Below are positions 58,901 to 61,267 of a DNA stretch of 64,000 nt, one piece after another (the stretch's first letter is position 1; the number at the start of each line of letters is the position of its first letter). Source of the stretch: Zoroaster sp. YZ-2022. Taxonomy: Eukaryota > Echinodermata > Asteroidea > Forcipulatida > Zoroasteridae. Made by a program: the position numbers and the translations under genes. The stretch lies in assembly GCA_029582265.1 (NCBI GenBank), contig CM055816.1:88875204-88939203 (forward strand), given 5' to 3'. Below the pieces are notes generated by a model that saw only the letters and a list, made by a program, of their open reading frames with translations, did no database searches and was not told the origin of the DNA.

Positions 58901-61176
58901 CTGAGTATTTCAGTGTGTATCATTCAGCTAGCCTGGTTGACTAAAGACATCAACAATCTAGGACAATGAAAACACAGTGAGCGGCATTCTTACCTCTGGT
59001 TGTGATTGGTTGAGAGATCGGACTCGGTGGACCAATACCACGATCATTCACAGCTCTCACCAAGAATAAATAAGTAGTTCCAGGTCTCAATTGCTGAACT
59101 AGAAGTCTCTCTTCCTCAATATGATCAGCAAATAGCTGCCAACCTGGAAGGATAAATGCACAACATTCATCAAAACAAGACAAATTTAAACTTCCACTAA
59201 AATTGCAAACTGGAGAATCTTTCTGTCCAACCTGTTGAGGGCTCCCTACACTTTGCCAGGGCAATTTAAAATATCACTGGTTAGCATACACCATTTACAT
59301 TCAAGAGTTTGTGGTTACCAGGGAAGAGTTTTTGCAGAATGTAAAGTACAGGATACATGTATGACTGAGTTATGTGCACACTGAAATGCCCTATCCTCAG
59401 GGATAGTGTGCAGCTTTCACCATGACACAGAGCCGATTGGGTCACTGTTTGGTATTTTTACCTGATGATATCTGCTGGCTGTAGTATTCTAATCTGTAGT
59501 GAGTTACTGGGGCAATGGAGGATGATGGTTGCCATGACAGATTGATGGTTGTCTTGGTGATGTTACTAGGCAACAAGGGCCCTGGTGGGGAAGGTAACCA
59601 TGATAGACTTGGAGCACTTTGAAGCGAAACACCTGAGCCAGAGGTTGGTTCTTCTGCAAGATTAAACCGACATTAATATCAAATTTAAGAATAAAAACAA
59701 AGAGGAGGTGGTGAGAAAGTAGTCGCTAACAACTAGGCAGGGATGTGGCCATAAAAAACTGAGCTGAAAAGAAGATCAGGTCTTGAACAGGGTTGTGATT
59801 TGACAAAAGTAACAAATCCTGAAAAATGGGTAGCAGGCCTGAGTGTCCCTTTGGTCTAGAAGACAAAGTCCCCTGAACCTCCTCGATGTTTATTCTTGGA
59901 GGATTTACAGACTCTCCACATCCCCACAAACAAGAAACTAGAGGTTTGGACACAATACAGGCTACTTCTTTCTTTCCTTGGTGGCTACTTCTCTTCTTTC
60001 AAGAAAATTTTGAGGCAAAGGGAAATTTGTAAAAAAAAATCCTGAAATCAGGAAAAATCCCGAGAAATCACAGGCCTGCTTGAATCAAATCATAATATCA
60101 GTTGTTTCCTCGTATTGCTTTAAAAATGTGTGAATGTTGTGTTTTTGGTCATATAATGATTGATACAATGAAACAGTAAGACCATCAGCGGAACCCGCAG
60201 CTATATGGGATTCTAGCCGGCCAATTGTCATCGGGCAAGCTCGGTGGTCGAGAGGTTAAGACGTCTGCACTAGTAAGCATGAGGTCGTGGGTTCAAATCC
60301 CGCCCGAGTCGCCTGTGTTGTTTTTTCACAGACACTCGGAAAGCACTGAGTATACAGTGCTATACACACGTCGGTGTAGGGCAAAATTAAATAAATTATT
60401 AATCATCATGTACATATGATGTAAACCAATCAATCTTAAATGATCCACTTCCTGGTTGGTTATAATCGCTGATAATGCATAGACCATGTGTCTTTAATAG
60501 CCATTAATACATAAACCCCCAACATGATCACATTTCATCCAGTCAGATTGTCGTAACCGTCTTTTATGAACATGAAATAAGGAAAGATTAACTGAAATGG
60601 ACAATATCGTCACAATCGGAGCAGACTTTAAGTAGGGCATGGAATCAGTGTCCTAGTTTAACCAGTTCGCGTCGGGAATAAAAACGTTTTTCTGGGCCCC
60701 TGTGGCGGGTTTCTTTTTCCCACACACACATTAATAGAAGCTTCCACAGCGGGTGGCCGGCACTTCCGAGCATGTCACCGTACACGCGTGGCTCAACCGG
60801 GCATGCATACAAATATTCCGGAGTTTCCTCTGGCGTGTTTAGACGCTCTCCGATCCGTGGTGCAAAAAAAATTGCGTGTATACACGGCCTCCGACGCGAT
60901 CTGGTTAAGATGAACACAGTGATTGCAAATTACAGCAGCAACAGTAATATGATTTTATCATATTTTCAGTCACTGACTTAATCTAAAACTAGCACTCTGA
61001 TTCCATGCCCTGTTGATCGTGACGATCATATTATCTATGTATACTTACCCACAACTAACAATGAAGCTGACCAGCTAGTTTGACCCCAATCATTAGATGC
61101 AGTGCAGGTGTATAATCCTGAATCCGATACATGAAGACTACGCAACTGCAGAGTACCAGAATCTCTGACTGTTATC
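28692..61176 (-). CDS. robo: Roundabout (Robo) receptor gene, 3' half (Ig end to cytoplasmic tail)
   Basis: Robo proteins are single-pass receptors for Slit that steer axons and migrating cells. The visible exons, read leftward, give the end of an Ig domain, four FN3 domains, a transmembrane helix and a cytoplasmic tail. Recognition rests on FN3-1 (YLFLVRAVNDRGI), the last FN3 (AILVSWHPPP, then YRVVVAAFTIAGSG), the tail motifs PYASAT (CC1) and LLPPPPEQPP (CC2), and the block [19 protein letters not shown], which matches vertebrate ROBO1. Eighteen exons have GT/AG borders. Phases chain correctly (nearly all phase 1) except at one junction in the juxtamembrane region. Signal peptide and Ig1-4 must lie beyond base 64000. 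The introns hold most of the window's SINEs and MITEs. The last coding exon is uncertain, so the left limit is approximate. Confidence 0.93.
29035..29246 (-). CDS. robo: robo exon: C-terminal cytoplasmic segment
   Basis: A 212-bp exon, phase 1 in and phase 0 out, from attattacag to GAAG|GTATGAAT. It encodes SGVKRLADIQHRPTMNPASM and on through INKDKLLITDTND to FALEKKETMK. I cannot align it to a named motif, but phase agrees with the preceding exon and composition is protein-like. It is the last exon I can place firmly. If the donor is not used, translation runs on for only one residue or so into the intron. Confidence 0.72.
29800..30023. mobile_element. TTAA MITE family 1 (copy b), abutting a family 2 MITE
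   Basis: Complete copy with ends 'agggacagtatcgtcacg' and 'atattgtccct' and TTAA on both sides. Its right TTAA (30020-30023) is also the left TTAA of the next element. Confidence 0.88.
30020..30657 (+). mobile_element. TTAA MITE family 2, long form (copy 1)
   Basis: TTAA then 'ccagttcgcgtcggaggccg' at the left; 'cccgacgtgaactgg' then TTAA at the right. The subterminal motif 'gtgtatacacgc' appears twice. Length is about 638 bp. The interior ('aacgagttcactctttttg', 'ccaacggtctaattg') is shared only with the copy at 35750-36396. No transposase frame is present. Confidence 0.9.
30704..30820 (-). CDS. robo: robo exon: basic cytoplasmic segment
   Basis: A 117-bp phase 1-1 exon from tgattacag to CATA|GTAAGTG. 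It starts GKKHHRRGVMPSKAG and continues with His-rich NGMDRSHSGQYEPHEHSHK. In vertebrate ROBO the corresponding region (KKHK/KKLKH) leads into CC3, a second polyproline site. No PPPP is present here or in the next exon. Reading through the donor would meet TGA three codons on, so an alternative C-terminus is possible. Confidence 0.8.
30897..32290. repeat. 84-bp tandem duplication of a robo exon end, split by a LINE
   Basis: The word 'gttgatcctactacattcat' starts at 30897, 30981 and 32259. Units of about 84 bp also carry 'gaatcagtttcttgatatg' and 'aaggattacctgctctggga', which is the robo exon end with its donor read in reverse. The second unit is interrupted by the LINE at 31003-32193. One intact donor thus belongs to the real exon (32240) and another copy sits at 30960. 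Confidence 0.85.
31003..32193 (+). mobile_element. 5'-truncated CR1/L2/Rex-like LINE in a robo intron
   Basis: Antisense to robo. It begins inside a reverse transcriptase at NIGVPQGSILGPLLF, has VMYADDTTLLF (catalytic YADD), KTKLMIFGT and KYLGVIFDNQMTW. After frame breaks near 31500 and 31600 it ends RSSQIWNNLPQDI with a stop at 31965. The 3' end carries 'gctgaaataaataaatt'. Flanking words 'attctaaaatt' and 'attctagaatt' may be a diverged target duplication. It is inactive: only the C-terminal part is present, with stops. Confidence 0.88.
32241..32423 (-). CDS. robo: robo exon: conserved SFFTDADF cytoplasmic block
   Basis: A 183-bp phase 1-1 exon from ttacag to GCAG|GTAATCC. It encodes GSWSSMNGSSSSGRHSSVSE, then [20 protein letters not shown]. 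ROBO1 has [25 protein letters not shown], nearly identical, making this the strongest single piece of evidence for the family. The exon's 3' end and donor are duplicated nearby, with a LINE between the copies (30897-32290). Confidence 0.96.
32675..32820. mobile_element. TTAA MITE family 1 fragment (copy c)
   Basis: Contains 'taactcagtgactgaaa', 'cccacatgataaggtcat', 'gctgcataaatg' and 'ccgattccatgcc', but the terminal 'agggacaatatcg' parts are degraded or lost. Confidence 0.7.
33049..33306 (+). repeat. ~300-bp interspersed repeat R3 (copy 1)
   Basis: Shares 'cctgaacctcctggatgtt', 'ccacatccccacaaacaaga', 'aggtttggacacaatacagg' and 'tttcaagaaaagtttgagg' with copies at 39027-39321, 50813-51437 and 59791-60076. 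It ends close to a robo exon. Class unknown; no inverted ends or tRNA head recognised. Confidence 0.8.
33322..33432 (-). CDS. robo: robo exon: acidic cytoplasmic segment
   Basis: A 111-bp phase 1-1 exon from gatgcag to ACAG|GTAAGACT. It encodes an acidic peptide, DTEDEPIYQPQSLCLSEMDL then RDDLETDAESESNCT, comparable to the DLETDVADDDADD stretch of vertebrate ROBO. The acceptor is preceded at once by a (TTGATG)n-type microsatellite (33436-33531), so the usual pyrimidine tract is replaced by GT-rich repeat. Confidence 0.85.
33436..33531. repeat. AACATC-type microsatellite at a robo splice acceptor
   Basis: About 95 bp of 'catcaacaa' and 'aacatcaac' repeats, ending 4 bases before the robo exon at 33322-33432. 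Its open frames on both strands are repeat translation. Confidence 0.92.
33626..33888 (+). mobile_element. TTAA MITE family 2, short form (copy 2)
   Basis: TTAA, 'ccagttcgcgtcggaggc' with 'gtgtatacacgc', and at the right 'cccggtgcgaactgg', TTAA. About 263 bp. The interior 'cgacgtggcaacgagcc' is shared with 43041-43302. Confidence 0.9.
33935..34200 (-). mobile_element. tRNA-Leu-derived SINE copy, diverged
   Basis: Reverse orientation: 'agctccctagggagtata', 'gtgtcttgctcaaggacac', then 'ggattcgaacccacattctg' from the tRNA head. The 3' tail is degraded. Confidence 0.7.
34349..35005 (-). CDS. robo: robo exon: large cytoplasmic exon with CC2 polyproline site
   Basis: A 657-bp phase 1-1 exon (218 full codons) from ttcttgtag to ACAG|GTAATAAG. 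A basic start (GSRKKRHRGGSK) is followed by NWTELLPPPPEQPPTD. This is the CC2 motif; LPPPP in Robo binds the EVH1 domain of Ena/VASP and is also used by srGAP. It then runs through a long His/Pro/Ser-rich region to DNDYAPMSPVRTRPTTG, comparable to the TPPVRG segment after CC2 in vertebrate ROBO. It is the largest exon in the window. Confidence 0.92.
35041..35574. other. robo intron, nothing recognised
   Basis: AT-rich intron sequence without a clear repeat family; no additional exon seen. Confidence 0.5.
35575..35640 (-). CDS. robo: robo exon: small Ser/Pro cytoplasmic exon
   Basis: A 66-bp phase 1-1 exon from cttaaag to ACAG|GTAGGT, encoding DGSMPSASECPSLPSDSGAS and the next residues. It lies next to a long TTAA MITE (35750-36396), and the long open frame that crosses both is accidental. 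Assignment rests on splice borders and on phase agreement with both neighbours. A symmetric 66-bp exon like this could be skipped in frame. Confidence 0.7.
35750..36396 (+). mobile_element. TTAA MITE family 2, long form (copy 3)
   Basis: TTAA-bounded, about 647 bp, same interior as 30020-30657 with small indels. Left end 'ccagttcacttcggaggc' and right end 'gacgtcaactgg' have diverged from each other. Confidence 0.9.
36485..36590. repeat. Two-copy ~38-bp direct repeat in a robo intron
   Basis: 'aatcaggtatccaatgggag' followed by 'aaaatatacaatgagtac' occurs twice in tandem. Confidence 0.8.
37046..37350 (-). CDS. robo: robo exon: cytoplasmic CC1 motif
   Basis: A 305-bp exon from ttattacag to CGAG|GTCAG, phase 2 in and phase 1 out. 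It contains TEPYASATLVLPP, matching CC1 of Robo (PYATT in vertebrates), a tyrosine-containing site that in other animals is a phosphorylation target and contributes to binding the netrin receptor. The rest is low-complexity Ser/Gly/Asn/Arg (SSSNSGSGYN, SSSGGSGLPAIPKR). It has no signs of damage. Confidence 0.9.
37440..37708 (-). mobile_element. tRNA-Leu-derived SINE, 5' truncated
   Basis: Reverse orientation with an (AAT)n tail at its 3' end (37440-37456), then 'tatatagcgcacgtatccac', 'gctccctggggagtatac' and 'gtgtcttgctcaaga'. It stops before the tRNA-derived head. Confidence 0.85.
38110..38465 (+). mobile_element. tRNA-Leu-derived SINE, near full length
   Basis: Head 'gagtgccatggtcgaggggt' with B box 'gggttcgaatcc', core 'ttgagcaagacactttacc', and 'tactccccagggagctgag'. 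The 3' tail is short and mutated. Confidence 0.85.
38746..38896 (-). CDS. robo: robo exon: cytoplasmic segment before CC1
   Basis: A 151-bp exon, phase 1 in and phase 2 out, from gtatag to GAGG|GTATGTT. The peptide contains DAEICKQSLAPTDCQIE and STFQGSIPRQRG. I see no named motif, but the phase-2 exit joins exactly to the CC1 exon, whose first base completes a glycine codon. Its place in the gene is supported by phase and order, not by strong sequence match. Confidence 0.75.
39027..39321 (+). repeat. ~300-bp interspersed repeat R3 (copy 2)
   Basis: Starts 'gacaggtgtgtgatttgaca', contains 'gggagccc'-free core words 'ctcctggatgtttaattttg' and 'aggtttggacacaatacagg', and ends 'gagaaacacaggcctg'. 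Full-length or nearly so. Confidence 0.8.
39760..40466. repeat. 44-bp minisatellite, about 16 units
   Basis: The unit contains 'ctgacttggctaatcactgt' and 'atactcagtgcttttgag'. Two variant sites recur: gagTCTTAAC or gagCCTTCAC, and ctcAgtg or ctcGgtg. Variants are grouped in runs. It lies in the long robo intron between 38897 and 45435. Confidence 0.97.
40467..41269. other. robo intron, nothing recognised
   Basis: Mixed sequence with a relatively GC-rich patch at 40690-40960. An open frame there (40651-40833) lacks matching splice phase and family resemblance, so I do not call it. Confidence 0.45.
41270..41547. mobile_element. Tc1-like MITE
   Basis: 'tacactcactggccaaaagt' plus 'attgcaaca' at the left is mirrored by 'tgttgcaatacttatggcg' plus 'agtgagtgta' at the right, 278 bp. 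Ends of this wording with TA flanks are typical of Tc1 relatives. Confidence 0.78.
41707..42190. mobile_element. TTAA MITE family 1 (copy d), interrupted by a family 2 MITE
   Basis: The left part runs to 41878 and the right part ('tctaaaactagcactctg' to 'atattgtccctttaa') resumes at 42133. The intervening 41879-42132 is a separate element. Confidence 0.87.
41879..42132 (+). mobile_element. TTAA MITE family 2, short form (copy 4), nested
   Basis: 'ccagttcgcgtcggaggcc' to 'cgacgcgaactg'. The left flank is TTTA, a mutated TTAA; the right flank is TTAA. The interior 'cggaatatttgtatgcatg' and 'gtgtgtgggaaaaagaaacc' is shared with 50487-50737 and 60658-60908. It is inserted in family 1. Confidence 0.9.
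42366..42535 (+). repeat. Interspersed repeat R5 (copy 1)
   Basis: 'ttcgccccacacaaggccaa' to 'ttcacggtgcgaatagga'. An inverted copy lies at 48826-48985. Class unknown. Confidence 0.75.
43041..43302 (-). mobile_element. TTAA MITE family 2, short form (copy 5)
   Basis: Reverse orientation of the 33626-33888 type: TTAA, 'ccagttcgcaccaggaata', and at the right 'cctccgacgcgaactgg', TTAA. Confidence 0.9.
43659..44100. mobile_element. Palindromic MITE, GACATAAAACACAATAAAGG family (copy 1)
   Basis: 'gacataaaacacaataaagg' and 'gggccacttt' are mirrored at the right by 'aaagtggc' and 'attgtgttttatgtcat'. The centre pairs 'ggacggaaaa' with 'ttttccgtcc'. Both arms carry 'cacgttagcagttttt'. About 440 bp, nearly a complete hairpin. 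Confidence 0.88.
44368..44470 (+). mobile_element. SINE core fragment
   Basis: Contains 'ttgagcaaggcactttaccg' and 'ttcacccaggagtataaatg' without a tRNA head or tail. Confidence 0.6.
44965..45205. repeat. Interspersed repeat R4 (second copy of 28295-28650)
   Basis: Shares 'ttgctatgaaa', 'gatggatcggttcaaatt', 'gcgctgtgttttaaatga' and 'gtatgaacgtttgcc' with 28295-28650. Class unknown. Confidence 0.65.
45436..45638 (-). CDS. robo: robo exon (probable): juxtamembrane cytoplasmic segment
   Basis: An open frame of 67 codons between tgattacag and ACAG|GTGCAAGC. It is rich in N, S, T and W and contains SQAWAETQSWLHTT, which may correspond to the PWLADSWP segment after the ROBO1 membrane helix. It leaves in phase 1, correct for the next exon at 38746-38896. 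It enters in phase 2, whereas the transmembrane exon leaves in phase 1, so one small exon with a length of 3n+1 should lie between. A 16-bp candidate with AG/GT borders and the right phase is at 46551-46566, but it is far too short to trust. Confidence 0.6.
45935..46275. repeat. 43-bp minisatellite, about 8 units
   Basis: The unit contains 'gtactacgtgtatttactgg' and 'acacgtacacggtcacatag'. C/T variants alternate at two CpG positions (acgtgt/acatgt and cacgtac/catgtac). It lies just 5' of the juxtamembrane exon in gene sense. Confidence 0.96.
46320..46385 (+). repeat. G-rich tract
   Basis: About 65 bp of G4-6 runs separated by A or AA. It could form G-quadruplexes on the plus strand, which is the non-coding strand of robo. 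Confidence 0.85.
46841..47288. mobile_element. Palindromic MITE, GACATAAAACACAATAAAGG family (copy 2)
   Basis: Same ends and central pairing as 43659-44100, in the opposite orientation by its slightly asymmetric arms. Confidence 0.88.
47751..48816. mobile_element. DNA transposon remnant with repeated TATAAGCCGC ends
   Basis: Ends 'taccgtaatttccggaatat' and 'atattccggaaattacggta' with TA at each side. The subterminal word tataagccgc is repeated five or more times across both ends. About 1.07 kb. The interior carries one recognisable protein fragment, a zinc finger on the minus strand. Ends of this wording occur on repeats in fish as well, but I do not assign a superfamily. Confidence 0.8.
48010..48252 (-). 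pseudogene. BED-like zinc finger fragment inside the transposon remnant
   Basis: An 80-codon frame beginning MVQKFRDKYSESYP with AFCKICSTDFCISHGGLNDV then KKHVESKKH. This C-x2-C ... H-x5-H finger with SxxHGGLNDVxxH is the type found near the N-terminus of hAT-related transposases and domesticated proteins such as ZNF862. The C-terminal catalytic part is absent. The frame ends soon after the finger. Confidence 0.75.
48826..48985 (-). repeat. Interspersed repeat R5 (copy 2, inverted)
   Basis: Reverse complement of 42366-42535: 'tcctattcgcacagtgaaga' to 'ggccttgtgtggggcga'. It abuts the transposon remnant at its right end. Confidence 0.75.
49399..49560 (-). CDS. robo: robo exon: membrane-proximal stalk and transmembrane helix
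   Basis: A 162-bp phase 1-1 exon from ctctttgtag to AAAG|GTAGGG. It encodes a short stalk with QPWFIA (ROBO1 has QPAFIAG at the same place), then a ~21-residue hydrophobic helix rich in L, I, V and T. A stop-transfer run WRRRQKQKQ follows. It splits the extracellular from the cytoplasmic part. The next exon found does not match its exit phase, so a small exon is probably missing between them. Confidence 0.93.
49710..50053. mobile_element. TTAA MITE family 3, CCCTCCTAC ends (copy 1)
   Basis: TTAA, 'tcctcctactgtttgacc' at the left; 'ctaggaggg', TTAA at the right; 344 bp. Internal words 'gaatggtggatacactacac' and 'ttcaaatggt' repeat. The same family, in opposite orientation, is at 55646-56017. 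Confidence 0.88.
50058..50200. repeat. tRNA-like fragments, divergent pair
   Basis: On the minus strand 'actcggttagtagagcacc' and 'caggttcgagtcctactcc' look like the A and B boxes of a tRNA; on the plus strand 'aaggttcaagtcccgctc' is a second B-box word. Neither closes into a full cloverleaf by eye. Probably SINE or tRNA-pseudogene debris. Confidence 0.5.
50487..50737 (+). mobile_element. TTAA MITE family 2, short form (copy 6)
   Basis: TTAA-bounded, 251 bp, same interior as 41879-42132 with a few changes. Confidence 0.92.
50813..51437 (+). repeat. Interspersed repeat R3 (copy 3), split by a SINE
   Basis: The left part 'gacaggggtgtgactttaca' to about 50857 and the right part from 'agaggacaaagccccctg' at 51219 are one repeat interrupted by the SINE at 50859-51217. 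Confidence 0.85.
50859..51217 (-). mobile_element. tRNA-Leu-derived SINE, full length, nested
   Basis: (AAT)n tail at 50860-50880, body 'agctccctggggagtatac' and 'gtgtcttgctcaaggacac', head ending 'gctcgaccacgacactcc'. Tail, body and tRNA head are all present, so this is one of the most complete copies. It interrupts repeat R3. Confidence 0.92.
51478..51660. repeat. T/A low-complexity tract with terminal C run
   Basis: About 180 bp of T-rich sequence with scattered A, then CCCCCCCCCC. It is followed by a SINE 3' tail (51697-51770, 'cgccttgagcgccc' and ATT repeats). Confidence 0.9.
51783..52081 (-). CDS. robo: robo exon: complete last FN3 domain (canonical FN3-3)
   Basis: A whole FN3 domain in one phase 1-1 exon; borders are good to a few bases (tttgcacag acceptor, CCAG|GTAAAACT donor). 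The peptide has AAPRNV, AILVSWHPPPAQMVPG, GYYVYILGNSSDQHKTVV, then VYRVVVAAFTIAGSGPNS. Vertebrate ROBO FN3-3 has AILVSWQPPPED, EYKVWCLGNE, then YSVEVAASTGAGSG, a close match. That identity shows the preceding cassette 2 is an extra domain and does not represent FN3-3. The next exon is the transmembrane exon. Confidence 0.94.
52377..52694. mobile_element. TTAA MITE, CCCTCC ends, different interior
   Basis: TTAA, 'ccctcctacacatggaggcc' at the left and 'gattgttggaggg', TTAA at the right, 318 bp. A second internal inverted pair 'ggaggccactccgatcc' / 'ggcttggagtggcc' is present. The interior does not match family 3. It sits just downstream of the last exon of FN3 cassette 2. Confidence 0.8.
52747..52966 (-). 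CDS. robo: robo exon: second half of extra FN3 (cassette 2)
   Basis: A 220-bp exon, phase 0 in and phase 1 out, from tatttcag to GATG|GTAAGT. It begins VNRHTAYISGFHIRVQSL, parallel to VEQHADLIEGYYLKYW in cassette 1, and has WTQYAITITPFKGQYTG where cassette 1 has DTHYNVAVQPFLGDVTG. The intron between the two halves is only 315 bp here, against 2.87 kb in cassette 1. Confidence 0.88.
53282..53394 (-). CDS. robo: robo exon: first half of extra FN3 (FN3-2 duplicate, cassette 2)
   Basis: A 113-bp exon, phase 1 in and phase 0 out, from tttgacag to CAG|GTATGTAT. The peptide ends IQSVDVLDSTTLQVTWQ, and the intron again falls right after WQ, as in the 58161-58261 exon. The matching phases and the position of the intron after the core tryptophan indicate duplication of the two-exon FN3-2 unit, not a new domain type. 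Because entry and cassette exit are both phase 1, the whole cassette can be skipped in frame. Confidence 0.86.
53395..54324. other. robo intron with inverted pair CATAGATTTGCGTCC
   Basis: 'gaatgaaagtcatagatttg' at 53651 is mirrored by 'caaatctatgactttcattc' at 54093-54112, bounding about 460 bp. This is probably another MITE; 'aggccaagag' and 'catggcct' extend the ends. No exon seen. Confidence 0.6.
54325..54476. mobile_element. TTAA MITE family 1 fragment (copy e)
   Basis: 'gcagactttcaacagggcat', 'gactgaaaattactggctca' and 'gcagcagcaacagtaatatg' are present; one end is lost. Confidence 0.72.
54598..54958 (+). mobile_element. tRNA-Leu-derived SINE, full length
   Basis: Head 'gggagtgtcgtggccgagcg' with A box, anticodon arm 'ggacttaagttctgg', B box 'gggttcgaatccc'. 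Core 'ttgagcaagacacttaacc', then 'gcgccttgagcaccac' and an ATT tail of about 8 units at 54935-54957. Confidence 0.93.
55081..55291 (-). CDS. robo: robo exon: second half of FN3-2, cassette 1
   Basis: A 211-bp exon, phase 0 in and phase 1 out, bordered by gttatag and CAG|GTAAATCC. It starts VEQHADLIEGYYLKYW and continues LQPDTHYNVAVQPFLG to SPTGSFFTA. This completes FN3-2: IxGYxLxY corresponds to the IQGYKILYR region of ROBO1, and the tyrosine corner lies in DTHYNVAV. Intron 58160-55292 holds a TTAA MITE, a LINE tail, a GGCGGATCC MITE and nested TTAA elements. Confidence 0.88.
55500..56083. mobile_element. TTAA MITE family 1 (copy f), interrupted by a family 3 MITE
   Basis: The left part, 'cagggacaatatcatcacaa' to 55645, and the right part, 'actagaacaccgattccatg' to 'acaatattgtccc', form one element split at TTAA. 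Confidence 0.88.
55646..56017. mobile_element. TTAA MITE family 3 (copy 2), nested
   Basis: TTAA, 'ccctcctacttctggtacc' and, at the right, 'aaacagtaggaggg', TTAA; 372 bp. It matches 49710-50053 in reverse orientation ('ggtttcaaatggtcaaacag'). Confidence 0.92.
56171..56412. mobile_element. MITE with GGCGGATCCAGG ends (copy 1)
   Basis: 'ggcggatccagggggggctg' at the left and 'cagccccccctaaaaatg' plus 'ctggatccgctc' at the right, about 240 bp. The interior is A-rich with 'gagggggaggggaggggaga'. A second, inverted copy is at 61955-62227. Confidence 0.85.
56981..57070. mobile_element. 90-bp TTAA-bounded hairpin element
   Basis: TTAA, 'ccctaactccctagac' and its mirror 'gcttagggagttaggg', TTAA, enclose about 50 bp. 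This may be a minimal deletion form of the CCCTAAC-ended element at 57672-58134. Confidence 0.7.
57130..57650 (-). mobile_element. LINE 3' fragment with duplicated zinc-knuckle end
   Basis: The minus strand reads KLWVNLNRLRTGVGRTKHFL then CECGETQTIDHIVSNCKIY, the C-terminal CCHC-like tail common to several LINE reverse transcriptases. The block encoding the CECGET/QTIDHIV part is present twice (about 57190-57270 and 57290-57370). No reverse transcriptase core remains. Confidence 0.75.
57672..58134. mobile_element. TTAA MITE with GGATTCAGGAT repeats
   Basis: TTAA, 'cccaaaccaccctaacc' at the left; 'cccaaggggttaggg', TTAA at the right; 463 bp. 'ttttggcggattcaggat' and its complement recur six or more times inside. 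A partial relative is at about 37808-37865. Confidence 0.78.
58161..58261 (-). CDS. robo: robo exon: first half of FN3-2, cassette 1
   Basis: A 101-bp exon, phase 1 in and phase 0 out, between tatttcag and CAG|GTAAATC. The peptide ends DTLVLSNTEVKIIWQ, the B-strand of an FN3 domain ending in the core tryptophan, and the intron falls right after WQ. A second exon with the same layout (ending TTLQVTWQ, phase 0 out) lies at 53282-53394. The vertebrate ROBO FN3-2 segment 'VLSSSSVEVHW' is comparable. Confidence 0.85.
58262..58993. other. robo intron, nothing firmly recognised
   Basis: Contains a short (CATTA)n at 58490-58508 and a plus-strand open frame at 58607-58969 that has no family resemblance and no phase relation to robo. 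Confidence 0.45.
58994..59143 (-). CDS. robo: robo exon: second half of FN3-1
   Basis: A 150-bp phase 1-1 exon between cttccag and GTAAGAAT. The peptide begins WQLFADHIEEE and continues LRPGTTYLFLVRAVNDRGIG, ending ISQPITTR. This is the E-F-G half of an FN3 domain. The YLFLVRA block and the following NxxGI turn are the most Robo-like FN3 signature in the window (vertebrate ROBO FN3-1 has YLFLVRAANAYGISDPS). This exon anchors the identification of the gene and the orientation of the FN3 series. Confidence 0.93.
59462..59632 (-). CDS. robo: robo exon: linker and first half of FN3-1
   Basis: The peptide runs from a proline-rich linker (LPSPPGPLLPS) into an FN3 A-B-C strand segment, TTINLSWQPSSSIAP then THYRLEYY. 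An obvious acceptor exists at 59655 (ttgcag), but using it breaks phase with the preceding exon and reaches a stop. The acceptor TCAG just before 59632 keeps the phase-1 junction, so I chose that start. The donor is ATCAG|GTAAAAAT. It pairs with the next exon to make a complete FN3-1. The choice of 5' border is inference; the coding frame and donor are clear. Confidence 0.82.
59791..60076 (+). repeat. Interspersed repeat R3 (copy 4)
   Basis: 'gggttgtgatttgacaaaag' to 'gagaaatcacaggcctg', about 290 bp, as in copies 1-3. Confidence 0.85.
60186..60412 (+). mobile_element. tRNA-Thr-derived SINE, best copy
   Basis: Upstream segment 'gattctagccggccaattgt', head 'ctcggtggtcgagaggtta', anticodon arm with ACTAGTAA loop, B box 'gggttcaaatccc', and 'cacagacactcggaaagc'. 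The 3' end is 'aaaattaaataaatt'. Direct counterpart of 5598-5820. Confidence 0.82.
60598..61030. mobile_element. TTAA MITE family 1 (copy g), interrupted by a family 2 MITE
   Basis: Left part 'ggacaatatcgtcacaatc' to 'tcctagttta', right part from 'gatgaacacagtgattg' to 'tgttgatcgtgacgat'. The split occurs at a TTAA in the 'tagtttaagatgaac' segment of family 1. It ends about 20 bp from the Ig exon. Confidence 0.87.
60658..60908 (-). mobile_element. TTAA MITE family 2, short form (copy 7), nested
   Basis: TTAA at both ends, 251 bp, reverse orientation: 'ccagttcgcgtcgggaataa' to 'cctccgacgcgatctgg'. Same interior as 41879-42132 and 50487-50737. Confidence 0.92.
61049..61176 (-). CDS. robo: robo exon: C-terminal half of an Ig domain (probably Ig5)
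   Basis: Acceptor gatttcag and donor GTAAGT frame 128 bp, entering in phase 2 and leaving in phase 1. The peptide carries the F and G strands of an Ig-set domain: GTLQLRSLHVSDSGLYTC, with the DSGLYTC cysteine, then ASNDWGQTSWSASLLVV. In Robo the last Ig domain ends in a similar SWSA segment just before FN3-1, and the next exons here are FN3-1, so this is probably Ig5. The exon with the first half of the domain was not found up to base 64000; the intervening sequence is MITEs and satellite. Confidence 0.85.
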
Positions 61177-61267
61177 CTGAAATCATATAGAAAAGCATCA
61201 TAATTCAACACAACTTCTACAAGATACAATCAATTAGATACAAATCAAGCAAGGTTCAAGAATCTTA

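Noticed and set aside
58607..58969. 120-codon plus-strand frame
   Set aside because: No family resemblance, lies in a robo intron, overlaps an equally open second frame.
59633..59654. Using the strong acceptor at 59655 for the FN3-1 exon
   Set aside because: It breaks phase with the Ig exon and gives a stop; kept only as a possible alternative border.
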